Part shown: piece by piece, positions 1 to 8,601 of the stretch
Numbering within the stretch: position 1 is the first letter of the stretch
Layout of the letters: every line of letters begins with the position of its first letter
Assembly (NCBI GenBank): GCA_016871155.1
Contig: VFZO01000001.1
Location: 1-64,000 of the forward strand
Source: Acidobacteriota bacterium
Lineage (GTDB): Bacteria > Acidobacteriota > Terriglobia > Bryobacterales > Bryobacteraceae
Reading direction: 5' to 3'
Length of the DNA: 64,000 nucleotides
The notes under the pieces: generated by a model
Seen by the model: only the letters and a program-made list of their open reading frames with translations
The model's database searches: none
What the model was told of the DNA's origin: nothing
Translations under genes and position numbers: made by a program

Positions 1-160
1 GCACTGGCCCGCCCTCGGAAAGGGGATTCTGATCAAATCCGGCACGGGAGTGAGGCGTTGGTGTATACTGTGGGGGTCCGGGAGACCCAAAATGGAAATC
101 CCGGCTTAACCTTCGGGTTGTGTCCCCTATTGTGGCGAAACGGTTTTTTCGGCATGGCCC

Positions 161-188
161 TTGCATTTGTCCAAAGTGGGGATAAGAT
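161..188 (+). promoter_or_regulatory. Possible sigma-70 promoter of the lactate permease gene
   Basis: TTGCAT at 161-166 and TAAGAT at 183-188 are separated by 16 bases, a fair match to -35/-10 boxes. The start codon is 15 bases after the -10 box, so the leader would be very short. The rest of positions 1-203 shows no gene I can support. Eye-based prediction only. Confidence 0.3.
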
Positions 189-203
189 AACAGGGTTTCC
201 CAT

Positions 204-1811
204 ATGTGGCAGCACAACTACATCCCGATTGCCGATAATCTCGGCGCCTCGGCGCTGGTCGCCGCTCTTCCCATCTTCGTTCTGCTCTTGATGCTCGGTG
301 TCCTGAAGAAACCGGCCTGGATGGCGGGCTTGGCGGGTCTGGCCACGGCGGCGGTAGTGGCCCTGTTCGCTTACGGCATGCCGGTCTCCATGGTCGTCTC
401 GTCGGCTACCTACGGCGCGGCGTTCGGATTGCTCCCGATTGGCTGGATCGTCTTCTCGGCGATCCTGCTCTACCGGTTGACCGTGGACACAGGGAAATTC
501 GAGATCGTGAAGGAATCGGTAGGCAGCCTGACGCCGGACCGCCGGCTCCAGGCGCTGCTGATTGCGTTCGCCTTCGGCGCGTTCATCGAAGGAGCGGCCG
601 GTTTTGGCAGTCCCGTGGCCGTAGCCGCGGCGATGTTGACCGGCCTCGGGTTCTCCCCGTTCTACGCGGCAGGCATCTGCCTGCTGGCGAATACGGCACC
701 CGTCGCGTTTGGCTCCATCGGTATTCCGGTGACGACGCTGGCGGGAACCACGGGCCTGAACGTGAACGAGCTGAGCGGCGCCGTCGGGCGCATCTGCGCA
801 CCGATCTCGTTCTGGGTACCGGCCTACTTGGTCATGGTGATGGGCGGATGGCGCGCGCTGAAGGGCGTACTGCCGGCCGTCATCGTCTGCGGCGGCGCGT
901 TCGCCGGCCTTCAATACTGGGTCTCGAATCACCTGGGTCCGGAACTGGTCGACATTACAAGTTCGCTGGCGGCCATCGGCTCTCTCGTACTGCTGTTCAA
1001 GCTGTGGAAGCCGTCGGACACCTTCGAGCTGGAAGGGTGCACGCCGCAGAAGCCGGCCACGAAGAAGTATTCGGGCTCGGAGCTGTTCTGGGCGTGGATG
1101 CCCTATCTGATGCTGGTGCTGTTTGTGTTGGTGTGGGGCCATGGAAGCGTGAAGGCGTTTCTGGTTTCCACCAACATCAACGTGCAATGGCCCGGCCTCC
1201 ACAACATGATTCAGCGCGTGCCGCCGGCCGTGGTGAACGCCGGGCCGTATCCGGCGATGTATGCGGTCAGTTGGTTATCGGCGGCGGGTACATCCTGCGT
1301 GCTGGCGACGATCGCCGCGGCAGCATTATTAGGCGTGGGCCCAGGCCGGTTCCTCGGGATTCTGGGAACCACGCTGCAGCAGTTGGCCAAGCCGCTGCTC
1401 ACGATCGCGAGCGTTCTGGCGCTGGCCTTCCTGATGAACTACTCCGGCGCGACGGCCACCCTGGGATTGGCCTTCGCCTCCACGGGTTCCACGTTCCCGT
1501 TCTTCAGCGCGATGCTGGGCTGGCTGGGTGTCTTCCTGACGGGCTCCGATACGTCGGCCAACGCGCTGTTCGGTAATCTGCAGGTGATTACCGCAAACAA
1601 GCTGGGTTTGGATCCGGTGCTGATGGCGTCGGCGAATTCAAGCGGCGGCGTGATGGGCAAGATGATCAGCCTGCAGAGCATCGCTGTGGCGGCCGCGGCG
1701 ACTGGCATGGCGGCTTCCGACGAATCGAAACTGTTTCGATTTACGCTGAAGCACAGCATCTTCCTGGCTTCGCTGATCGGATTGATCACCGTTTTCTACG
1801 CCTTCAAATAG
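204..1811 (+). CDS. lldP: L-lactate permease (LctP/GlcA family)
   Basis: Proton-coupled lactate (possibly also glycolate) uptake permease of the inner membrane. The 535-residue product is close to the family's usual ~550 and is hydrophobic throughout, with some 12-14 predicted membrane segments. Family-typical stretches are visible near residues 115-135 (FIEGAAGFGSPVAVAAAML) and 150-175 (ANTAPVAFGSIGIPV), plus a C-terminal GSDTSANALFGNLQ block near 450. The start chosen is the first ATG of the conserved N-terminus (MWQHNY...). No lactate dehydrogenase gene (lldEFG or lldD) lies beside it. The preceding sequence is cut by the window edge, so an upstream partner cannot be excluded. Family is clear; the exact substrate is inferred. 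Confidence 0.93.
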   Translation: MWQHNYIPIADNLGASALVAALPIFVLLLMLGVLKKPAWMAGLAGLATAAVVALFAYGMPVSMVVSSATYGAAFGLLPIGWIVFSAILLYRLTVDTGKFEIVKESVGSLTPDRRLQALLIAFAFGAFIEGAAGFGSPVAVAAAMLTGLGFSPFYAAGICLLANTAPVAFGSIGIPVTTLAGTTGLNVNELSGAVGRICAPISFWVPAYLVMVMGGWRALKGVLPAVIVCGGAFAGLQYWVSNHLGPELVDITSSLAAIGSLVLLFKLWKPSDTFELEGCTPQKPATKKYSGSELFWAWMPYLMLVLFVLVWGHGSVKAFLVSTNINVQWPGLHNMIQRVPPAVVNAGPYPAMYAVSWLSAAGTSCVLATIAAAALLGVGPGRFLGILGTTLQQLAKPLLTIASVLALAFLMNYSGATATLGLAFASTGSTFPFFSAMLGWLGVFLTGSDTSANALFGNLQVITANKLGLDPVLMASANSSGGVMGKMISLQSIAVAAAATGMAASDESKLFRFTLKHSIFLASLIGLITVFYAFK

Positions 1812-1842
1812 GATCGCCGGCCGTGTTACTCTATAGGCGCGA

Positions 1843-2247
1843 ATGCGAGGGATCACCAGTAGCGTGCGCCGCCGGTTCACAGCGATGTGGATGCTACTCG
1901 TGTTTCTGCTGGCGCAGGCCGTGCCGCTTGTCGCCCTCGGTATCACCGACGGAGCGAAAGGCATGGAGTGCTGCCGGCGCGGCGGTAAGAATTCGCATTG
2001 CTGCAAACGGAAGGCAGTGTCCACGACCGTTGGCCTTCAGGCCGCCGGCAGCGGCTGCCATCTGCCGTGTTGCGGCGTGCCCTCCCATTCCGCGCCCTCG
2101 CTGATCGTGCCCGCGCAGCCCGCCTACCTGGAAGACGCCCCGGTTTCCGAGCCGGTGGCCCTTCGCGTTACGCCGTCCGAGGCGCGCGTTTCGGCTGGCG
2201 TCGACCCCAGTCTCTATCAGCGGCCTCCACCTATTTTCATTCGTTAG
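1843..2247 (+). CDS. Small Cys-rich membrane-anchored protein, possible metal binder
   Basis: No named family recognised. The 134-residue product has a hydrophobic segment at about residues 14-34 (signal anchor or signal peptide), then a short exported part rich in Cys and His: CC at 43-44, HCC at 52-54, CH at 72-73 and PCC at 75-77. Seven cysteines in pairs suggest metal or redox binding; this is inference. The C-terminal part (residues 85-134) is Pro-rich. It lies 51 bases upstream of a TonB-dependent receptor and two genes upstream of a BNR protein with a CPCC motif, all on the same strand, so the three may form one metal-related unit. An alternative start at Met15 would shorten the signal region. 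Confidence 0.6.
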   Translation: MRGITSSVRRRFTAMWMLLVFLLAQAVPLVALGITDGAKGMECCRRGGKNSHCCKRKAVSTTVGLQAAGSGCHLPCCGVPSHSAPSLIVPAQPAYLEDAPVSEPVALRVTPSEARVSAGVDPSLYQRPPPIFIR

Positions 2248-2298
2248 ATTTCGCGGCCGAAGTTTCCCGCAGACTTACGAATCAATAGGAGAAGAGCT

Positions 2299-5187
2299 AT
2301 GCGTGCTTTGTACGCAACACTCGCACTTGCCACGGCATGGGGACAGAGTGTGAGCGGTACCCTGAACGGGACCGTGCTGGATCCGCAGGGACTGGCGATC
2401 CAGAACGCCGCCGTGCGAGTTGCAAACCGGGCGACGAACGCCGAATGGAAATTGGAAAGCGATGGCGCCGGCTCGTTCCGGCTGGCCGCGCTGCCACCGG
2501 GCGACTATCGCGTGGAGGTGACGGCCACCGGGTTTGCCCGGCTGGTTTTCGACGGCGTCCGCATCGAGCTGGGGCGCACGCAATCGCTGCGCGCCGCCAT
2601 GCAGACGGAATCGACCAAGCAGGAAATTACGGTTTCGAGCGAAGGGGTTTCGGCGGTTACGTTCGATGCCGCGGGCGACGGGAAATCGTACTCGCAGGCG
2701 CTGATGCAGGACCTGCCCATGGCCACCGGCGGCACCGGCCGCAACTTCCGGAATCAGGCGTACCTGACGCCCGCGGTGACGCCATCCACGGCGGCGCACC
2801 GGCCATTTAGCGTGGCCGGCGCTCGCAACCGGAACGTCAACTATTTGATCGACTCCAACGACTACAACGAGATTGAAGGCGGCATGGTGATGGGCCGCGG
2901 CGTCAGCGAGCAGTTGATCGCCTCCGAGTCGATCGAAGGCATGCAGGTGTTGACACACAACTTCAAGGCCGAGTACGGCCGCCAGAACGGCGCCATCGTC
3001 AGCATGATCTCCAAACGCGGCGGTAACGAGTGGCACGGCAACCTGTACGAGTATTTCCGCCACTCCGCGCTGGCGGCGCGCAACGCGTTCGACAATCAAA
3101 AGCCGCCGCTGAAGTTCAATTTTTTCGGCGGGACCATCGGTGGCGCACTGAAGAAGGACAAGGCCTTTATCTTCGGCAACTGGGAAGGTTTCAACCGCGT
3201 CGTCAGCTCGGCAACGACGATTCAAACCCTGCTGCCGGCGCAGCGTGCGATGGCCGTGCCCGCTGTGCGCGCGTTCGTCGATAAGTATCCGGAACCGAAC
3301 GTACCGGGCACGAATCTTCATCGGGCCAACGCGCGGCAGGGCGGCTTCATGCAGACGTTTCTGATCCGGTTCGACGCGAATCTGACGGACTCGCAACGGC
3401 TGTTCTCGCGCTCCACTTACATGAATTCGAGCAACGAGAACACAGCCGGCGCGGCGCAGCAGGCGTCCAACGTGCAGACGCAGCCCCAGGGGCATTCGCT
3501 GCACCACATCTGGACGCCGCGGTCGAACGTCGTCAACGAAGCGCGGTTCAATTACACGCGCTACAAGCTGTTCGACACGTTCAAGGATCCGGTGCTGTTG
3601 ACGGATCAGGTTGGCTTCGTGCAGGTGAACGGATTGACGGCGCTTGGCTTCTCCGGTTTCCTGGGACGCCGGACGTTCCAGAACAATTACCAGTACACGA
3701 ACGATCTGTCGGTGATTCATGGCCGGCATACTCTGAAGGCGGGCGTGGCGGCGCGCCGCATGCAGTTGAACAACGGCGTGATTAACGCGCAGTTTCTCGG
3801 ATCGCTGCGGTTCAATAATGTGAACGACTTTCTGGCCGGACGAGCGGCGTCCTATACGAAAAACGTTGGGCAGCCGTTCGTTGGTCTGCGCGCGACGGAA
3901 TTCAACACCTTCTTTCAGGACGATTGGCAGATCACGCCGCGCCTTCAACTGAACCTGGGCGTTCGCTACGAGTACAACCAGGTGCCGGGAGAGGTGAACG
4001 GGCTGATCGCCGATCGCTACCGAATCAACAGCGACCCGAACAACATCGCGCCGCGATTTGGGTTCGCCTATCGCGCCGACAAGGCGGGCAAGTCCGTCGT
4101 GCGCGGCGGCTATGGCATCTACTACAACGTGCTCGAGCTGGCCTTTGCCGGACTGTCGCGGTTTAACCCGCCGCTGATACAGTCGCTGGCGAACGCGACG
4201 CCGCGCTTCCCCAACCTGCTGGACGGCGCGTCGTCTTCATTGCCGAGCGGCCTAGTGTATCCGAGCGGCGATCTACGTAATCCCTACGCGCAGCACATCA
4301 CGTTGAGTTACGAGCGCGAACTGTTCAATCCCCAGACCACGATTTCGGTGGGCTACATTGGGACCCTCTCGCGAAAACTGCCCTTTACGGCGCGGCCGAA
4401 CGGCGGCGATGGACTGGCGCAGGCCACGCGGCCGGATCCGTCCGTTGGCGTGGTCAACGTGCTGGCCACCGGCCAGAATTCGCACTATCAGGGATTGCAG
4501 TCCACGTTTACCTGGCAGCGGCGCGGTCTGCTGATCCGCACCAGCTACACCTACTCGAAGTTCATCGATACGGTGAGCGATATTCCGTCGACGAATCAGA
4601 ATCTCGACCGCGGCATTCTGGCGCTGGACGAGCGCAACTGGAACTTGAATCGAGGACCGGCCGATTTCGACGTGCGGCACCTGTTCAATACGGCGTGGTC
4701 CTACGAACTGCCTTGGATGGCGAAGAACCGGCTGCTGGGCGGCTGGAGCGTGCAAGGGATCGTGACCGCGAACTCGGGCCGGCCCTATACGCTGTACGCC
4801 GGCGTCGATTCGCCGCTCGGCAACAATAACAACCGCATTTTCGACGTGGCCGGCACATTGCTGCGAAATGGCGGAGGGTCCCGGCGGGCGATCGAACTGG
4901 CGCCCGGCGCGACCCGCGCGCAGTTGACGCCGGCGCGGACGCAATTCGGGACCATCGGCCGGAACACCGAGCGGGCCGACAGCCTGCTGTCCACCAACGT
5001 TTCCGTGTTCAAGACGTTTCCGATCACAGAGCGCTGGAAGCTGCAGTTCCGGGCCGAGTCCTATAACATCACCAACACCTCGAACTACGACGTTCCCGAC
5101 GGCGTCCTAAGTTCGGCTAACTTCGGCCAGGCGCTGGCCGCGTTCGATTCCCGCCAACACCAGTTGGCCCTGCGCCTTTCGTTTTGA
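2299..5187 (+). CDS. Oar-like TonB-dependent receptor
   Basis: Outer-membrane TonB-dependent receptor of the Oar/CarboxypepD type (962 aa). Order: short signal peptide (1-16), carboxypeptidase-regulatory-like Ig domain (about 18-100; GTVLDPQGLAIQNAAV ... PPGDYRVEVTATGF), plug (about 110-240; ISKRGGNEWHGNLYEYFR is the Oar signature), then a long beta-barrel ending in a C-terminal aromatic residue (LALRLSF). A good ribosome site (AGGAG) precedes the ATG. Only 13 bases separate its stop from the next gene, so they are probably co-transcribed. Substrate is unknown; the Cys-rich upstream protein and the CPCC protein downstream hint at a metal or metal complex (inference). Confidence 0.9.
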   Translation: MRALYATLALATAWGQSVSGTLNGTVLDPQGLAIQNAAVRVANRATNAEWKLESDGAGSFRLAALPPGDYRVEVTATGFARLVFDGVRIELGRTQSLRAAMQTESTKQEITVSSEGVSAVTFDAAGDGKSYSQALMQDLPMATGGTGRNFRNQAYLTPAVTPSTAAHRPFSVAGARNRNVNYLIDSNDYNEIEGGMVMGRGVSEQLIASESIEGMQVLTHNFKAEYGRQNGAIVSMISKRGGNEWHGNLYEYFRHSALAARNAFDNQKPPLKFNFFGGTIGGALKKDKAFIFGNWEGFNRVVSSATTIQTLLPAQRAMAVPAVRAFVDKYPEPNVPGTNLHRANARQGGFMQTFLIRFDANLTDSQRLFSRSTYMNSSNENTAGAAQQASNVQTQPQGHSLHHIWTPRSNVVNEARFNYTRYKLFDTFKDPVLLTDQVGFVQVNGLTALGFSGFLGRRTFQNNYQYTNDLSVIHGRHTLKAGVAARRMQLNNGVINAQFLGSLRFNNVNDFLAGRAASYTKNVGQPFVGLRATEFNTFFQDDWQITPRLQLNLGVRYEYNQVPGEVNGLIADRYRINSDPNNIAPRFGFAYRADKAGKSVVRGGYGIYYNVLELAFAGLSRFNPPLIQSLANATPRFPNLLDGASSSLPSGLVYPSGDLRNPYAQHITLSYERELFNPQTTISVGYIGTLSRKLPFTARPNGGDGLAQATRPDPSVGVVNVLATGQNSHYQGLQSTFTWQRRGLLIRTSYTYSKFIDTVSDIPSTNQNLDRGILALDERNWNLNRGPADFDVRHLFNTAWSYELPWMAKNRLLGGWSVQGIVTANSGRPYTLYAGVDSPLGNNNNRIFDVAGTLLRNGGGSRRAIELAPGATRAQLTPARTQFGTIGRNTERADSLLSTNVSVFKTFPITERWKLQFRAESYNITNTSNYDVPDGVLSSANFGQALAAFDSRQHQLALRLSF

Positions 5188-5200
5188 TCTGGAGCCAACT

Positions 5201-6445
5201 ATGATCCCGAAATTTCTATCGATCTCCCTCTGCGCCACGGCGCTTTTGGCGGCGGAGGGAAAACCTTCGCCGCGCTCTTTCGCTGTGACGTTCGAGCCGG
5301 AAGCGCAGTCGTTGGGCGCCGGCAAGAGTCCGAAGTTCTTCGCCAGGCGCGCGCACGGGCTGATGTTTTTGAAGACGGTGGGCAGCGACCTTATGTTTTA
5401 TTCGTCGCCGGACCTGGGCGAGTCGCAAGGCGAATCGATGAAGGTGAACAACGTTCCGGGCGAAGTTTCCGATCACGGCGAGAACGCGCCCCAGTTGCTG
5501 ACGTCCCCGGACGAGTCGTTCCTGTACGCGGTGTGGAACGCGCGCGATCCGAAGAATCCGGAAGGCTCCGTCGTCCGGTTCTCGCGGGCCGGTGCCATGC
5601 GCACGGTGTGGAGCCCGGCGGTGACTCTGAACGACGACAACAAGCCGGTGAGCCACGGATTTCAGACGGCCGCCGTGGCGCCGGACGGCACGATCTACGT
5701 GGGATGGCTGGACGGGCGCGACGGCCGCGGAGCGACCGAAGGGGCCACCGGCGGAACGACGTCGATCTACATGACGCGATCCACCGATGGCGGCAAAACC
5801 TGGTCGAAGAACGTCCGCGTGGGGACGAACGTTTGTCCCTGCTGCCGGCTGGCGTGGGGCTTCGTCAACGGGCGCGTGGTGCTGGCATGGCGGTACGTGG
5901 AAAAGGGCGATATCCGCGACATCTACTCGGCCGCCAGCGACGATCAGGGCGAGACGTGGTCCGCCGCCGCACCCGTTTTCAAGGACGGATGGAAGATCAA
6001 AGGCTGCCCGCATGTTGGACCCGCGATGACGTCTCTGGGTGGCAAGCTCTACATCACCTGGTTCACCGAAGGCGCCAACGATCCGGCTATCTACATGGCG
6101 TCGTCAGCCGATGGCGGCAAGACGTGGGGGCCGCGGACAAAGCTCTCGACGGGAACCACGGACCCGACGCATCCGCAGATCGCCGTGAACGAAGGCCGCA
6201 TGGCGGTGGTCTTTCAGGCGCGCGATGCGAAGGCCAAGGGCGGCTGGGGCAAGATGGGCGTCTATTACCGGGAGATCCGGGCCGGCGGGACGATGAGCGC
6301 GCTCGTCCGCGCCGGCGAAGGCAAGTCGACGCCGACGTATCCGATGGTGGCGCTCGGGCTTTCCGGGCGCGTTTTCATTGGGTGGACGGAGACCTCCGAA
6401 GGCGCTTCCCAGGCGATGCTGCTGCGCGGCCGCGCGGCGCAATAA
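5201..6445 (+). CDS. Secreted BNR-repeat (sialidase-fold) protein with CPCC motif
   Basis: Exported six-bladed-propeller protein of 414 aa with a signal peptide (1-18). Asp-box repeats are visible (STDGGKTW at 194-201, SDDQGETW at 246-253, SADGGKTW near 307-314), typical of BNR/sialidase-fold proteins. The sialidase arginine triad and FRIP motif are not evident, so enzymatic sialidase activity is not supported. A cluster of thiols (VCPCC, Cys212/214/215; GCPH, Cys269/His271) sits in loops between Asp boxes and looks like a metal or redox site. It follows the TonB receptor by 13 bases. Propeller fold is confident; function unknown. Confidence 0.82.
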   Translation: MIPKFLSISLCATALLAAEGKPSPRSFAVTFEPEAQSLGAGKSPKFFARRAHGLMFLKTVGSDLMFYSSPDLGESQGESMKVNNVPGEVSDHGENAPQLLTSPDESFLYAVWNARDPKNPEGSVVRFSRAGAMRTVWSPAVTLNDDNKPVSHGFQTAAVAPDGTIYVGWLDGRDGRGATEGATGGTTSIYMTRSTDGGKTWSKNVRVGTNVCPCCRLAWGFVNGRVVLAWRYVEKGDIRDIYSAASDDQGETWSAAAPVFKDGWKIKGCPHVGPAMTSLGGKLYITWFTEGANDPAIYMASSADGGKTWGPRTKLSTGTTDPTHPQIAVNEGRMAVVFQARDAKAKGGWGKMGVYYREIRAGGTMSALVRAGEGKSTPTYPMVALGLSGRVFIGWTETSEGASQAMLLRGRAAQ

Positions 6446-6496
6446 AACATTTTCGTCCAATTTTGTTACGCTTAACGGCGGAGGCATTTTGATCCA

Positions 6497-8575
6497 ATGC
6501 GCCTTGCCGTTTCGCTCCTCGCGGTAGCCAGCGCGTTCGCACAGTTCGCGCCGCTGCAACTGCCCAGCTACGATATGTTCCGTTACGCCACGGCGGGCCG
6601 GAACTTCAGCTACCGGTTCGCTCCTACTGGGGGCGCCGCGCCGTACCGCTACTCCGTGCAGTCCGGAACGGAGTTGCCGCCGGGGCTCCGGCTCGACGCG
6701 TCGACGGGTGAGTTGGCGGGGCTGATCGTGCAGCCGGGCGAGTACCGGCATGGCATCTGCGTCGCCGACGCGGCGCGCGCCACCATCTGCGTTCCGTTCC
6801 TGGTCATCGTGGTGCGTAATGAGGGCGAGACGTACACGGAGCTGGTGCCGGCACGGGTCAACTCGCAATACCAAAACCTGATCGCGCGGCCCGGAGAATT
6901 TCAAACGGTGGAGTACGATCCGGCGTCCGGCCGGCTGCCCGTTGGCCTGATTCTGGAGACGACGGGCCGGCTGTACGGCATTCCGCAGGCCCCCGGAGGG
7001 GCATCGGCGTTTCGCGTCCGCGCCAGGGAAGCGGATGGTGAAACGGTCACGCGTAACTACGTGATTCGCGTGCTGGGGCCGCTGGTCGCGAGCGTCCAAC
7101 TGCCAAACGGATTCAGCGGCGTGCCGTATTCGGTGACGCCAACATTGATTGGTGACGCGCCGCCGCACACGTGGTCCGTGCGGCGTGGGCCGCTGCCGCC
7201 CGGCTTCACACTCAGCGACGATGGCCGGCTGAGCGGCGTGACCAACGCGGCAAATACCTATCCGTTCTCGCTGCGCGCGGCGGACAAGGACGGCGCCTAT
7301 CACGATCAGGAGATGACGCTGGTGATCGAACCCACGCCGCCCGCACTGGAGGTGACGAACGCACCGCTGCCCGGTGGAGCGGTCGGCGTGCCGTACCGGC
7401 AGCAGATCAACGCGGCCGGCGGCCGCGCCCCGTATGTATTCCGGATTCTCGGCGCGCTGCCTGCCGGACTTTCGATCGACACTGGGGGGTTAATTAGCGG
7501 TACGCCCACGGCGGCGGAGTCGCGTACGTTCACGGTGCAGATTACCGACGTGACCGGAACCTCGGCGGCGAAGACGTTTACGATCACCATCAGTAATCTG
7601 CGCTATACGGGGCCGGCCATCCTGACGCTGTTCGCGCAGGAGGCGGGGCGCGCCGTGTTAACGCCGGAAGGCGGCACGGGGCCGTATCGTTGGACGGTGA
7701 TCGCGGGCACGCTGCCGACGGGCGTGGCGCTTTCCGAAGACGGCGTTCTAAGCGGGACGCCGGCGGCGGCCGGGCAGACAACGGCGACGATCCGGTTGAC
7801 CGACGGCGGCGGGCGGACGGTGGAGTTCCCGCTTGCCATCACGGTGAACGCTCCGCGGCCGGCCATCTCGCGGAACGGCATCGTGAACGGCGCATCGTTC
7901 GCCGGCGGCGCGATCGCGCCCGGGCAGATCGTCACGCTATTCGGCGCGCGCCTGGGCCCTGCCACGCTGGCGCCGTTCGTTCTCGGCTCCGACCGCCGGA
8001 TTCCGGCGGCGCTGGCCGGCGTGCGCGTCCTGATCGGCGGCATCGCCGCGCCGCTGCTGTACGTCAGCGATACCCAGATTGGATTGATCGTACCCTACGA
8101 CATTGCCGGCCGAAGCCGCGTCGACGCCGTTGTGGACTACAACGGCAGCCGCTCGGCCGCTATCGACATCAACGCCGCCGCGACCGCACCCGGATTGTTC
8201 ACCGCCGACGCATCCGGGCGCGGCATGGCGGCGGCGTTGAACCAGGACGGTTCGGTGCACAGCCGGACGAATCCGGCGCGGGCCGGGAGCGTGGCCGTGC
8301 TGTTCGGCACGGGCGAAGGCCGCGGACTGCCAGCCGTCGCCGACGGTTCGCTGCAAGGGACAGACACGTCGCGCGCGGTGCTGCCGGTGCGCGTGACCGT
8401 GGGCGGACGCGAGGCGCAGGTGCTCTACGCCGGCGGAGCGCCGGGCCTGGTGTCGGGACTGCTGCAGTTGAACATTCGATTGGCCGAGGACACGCCGGCC
8501 GGCGATCAGCCGGTGGTGCTGACCATCGGCGACGCATCGAGCGCCGCCACGGCGACGCTGGCCGTGGTGCGTTAA
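6497..8575 (+). CDS. Secreted Ig-repeat protein with Solibacter-type C-terminal domain
   Basis: A 692-residue exported protein. Signal peptide about 1-17; then four to five putative-Ig (He_PIG-like) repeats of about 85 residues, each with the pattern '...GxPYRxxxxAxGGxxPYxxxxxxGxLPxGLxxxxxGxxxGTPxxxG'. The last ~235 residues (from NGIVNGASFAGGAIAPG near 457) are the C-terminal domain common in Solibacter-type Acidobacteria (TIGR03437). Such proteins are thought to be cell-surface adhesive or structural, but no function is proven. GGAGG lies 12 bases before the ATG. The gene is separated from both neighbours by short gaps on the same strand. Confidence 0.85.
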   Translation: MRLAVSLLAVASAFAQFAPLQLPSYDMFRYATAGRNFSYRFAPTGGAAPYRYSVQSGTELPPGLRLDASTGELAGLIVQPGEYRHGICVADAARATICVPFLVIVVRNEGETYTELVPARVNSQYQNLIARPGEFQTVEYDPASGRLPVGLILETTGRLYGIPQAPGGASAFRVRAREADGETVTRNYVIRVLGPLVASVQLPNGFSGVPYSVTPTLIGDAPPHTWSVRRGPLPPGFTLSDDGRLSGVTNAANTYPFSLRAADKDGAYHDQEMTLVIEPTPPALEVTNAPLPGGAVGVPYRQQINAAGGRAPYVFRILGALPAGLSIDTGGLISGTPTAAESRTFTVQITDVTGTSAAKTFTITISNLRYTGPAILTLFAQEAGRAVLTPEGGTGPYRWTVIAGTLPTGVALSEDGVLSGTPAAAGQTTATIRLTDGGGRTVEFPLAITVNAPRPAISRNGIVNGASFAGGAIAPGQIVTLFGARLGPATLAPFVLGSDRRIPAALAGVRVLIGGIAAPLLYVSDTQIGLIVPYDIAGRSRVDAVVDYNGSRSAAIDINAAATAPGLFTADASGRGMAAALNQDGSVHSRTNPARAGSVAVLFGTGEGRGLPAVADGSLQGTDTSRAVLPVRVTVGGREAQVLYAGGAPGLVSGLLQLNIRLAEDTPAGDQPVVLTIGDASSAATATLAVVR

Positions 8576-8601
8576 AGGGAACTGCTGTACCCTGACAGTC
8601 G

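Noticed and set aside
33-1202. 389-aa minus-strand frame across the lactate permease gene
   Set aside because: Arg/Gln/His-rich, no recognisable domain, and entirely antisense to a clear permease gene; typical of shadow frames in GC-rich DNA.
2275-3948. 557-aa minus-strand frame opposite the first TonB receptor
   Set aside because: Composition (Arg, His, Val, Gln) and lack of motifs mark it as the complement of a GC-rich coding strand.
7690-8595. 301-aa plus-strand frame inside the Ig-repeat gene
   Set aside because: Arg-rich alternative frame of the TIGR03437-type region; no domain.
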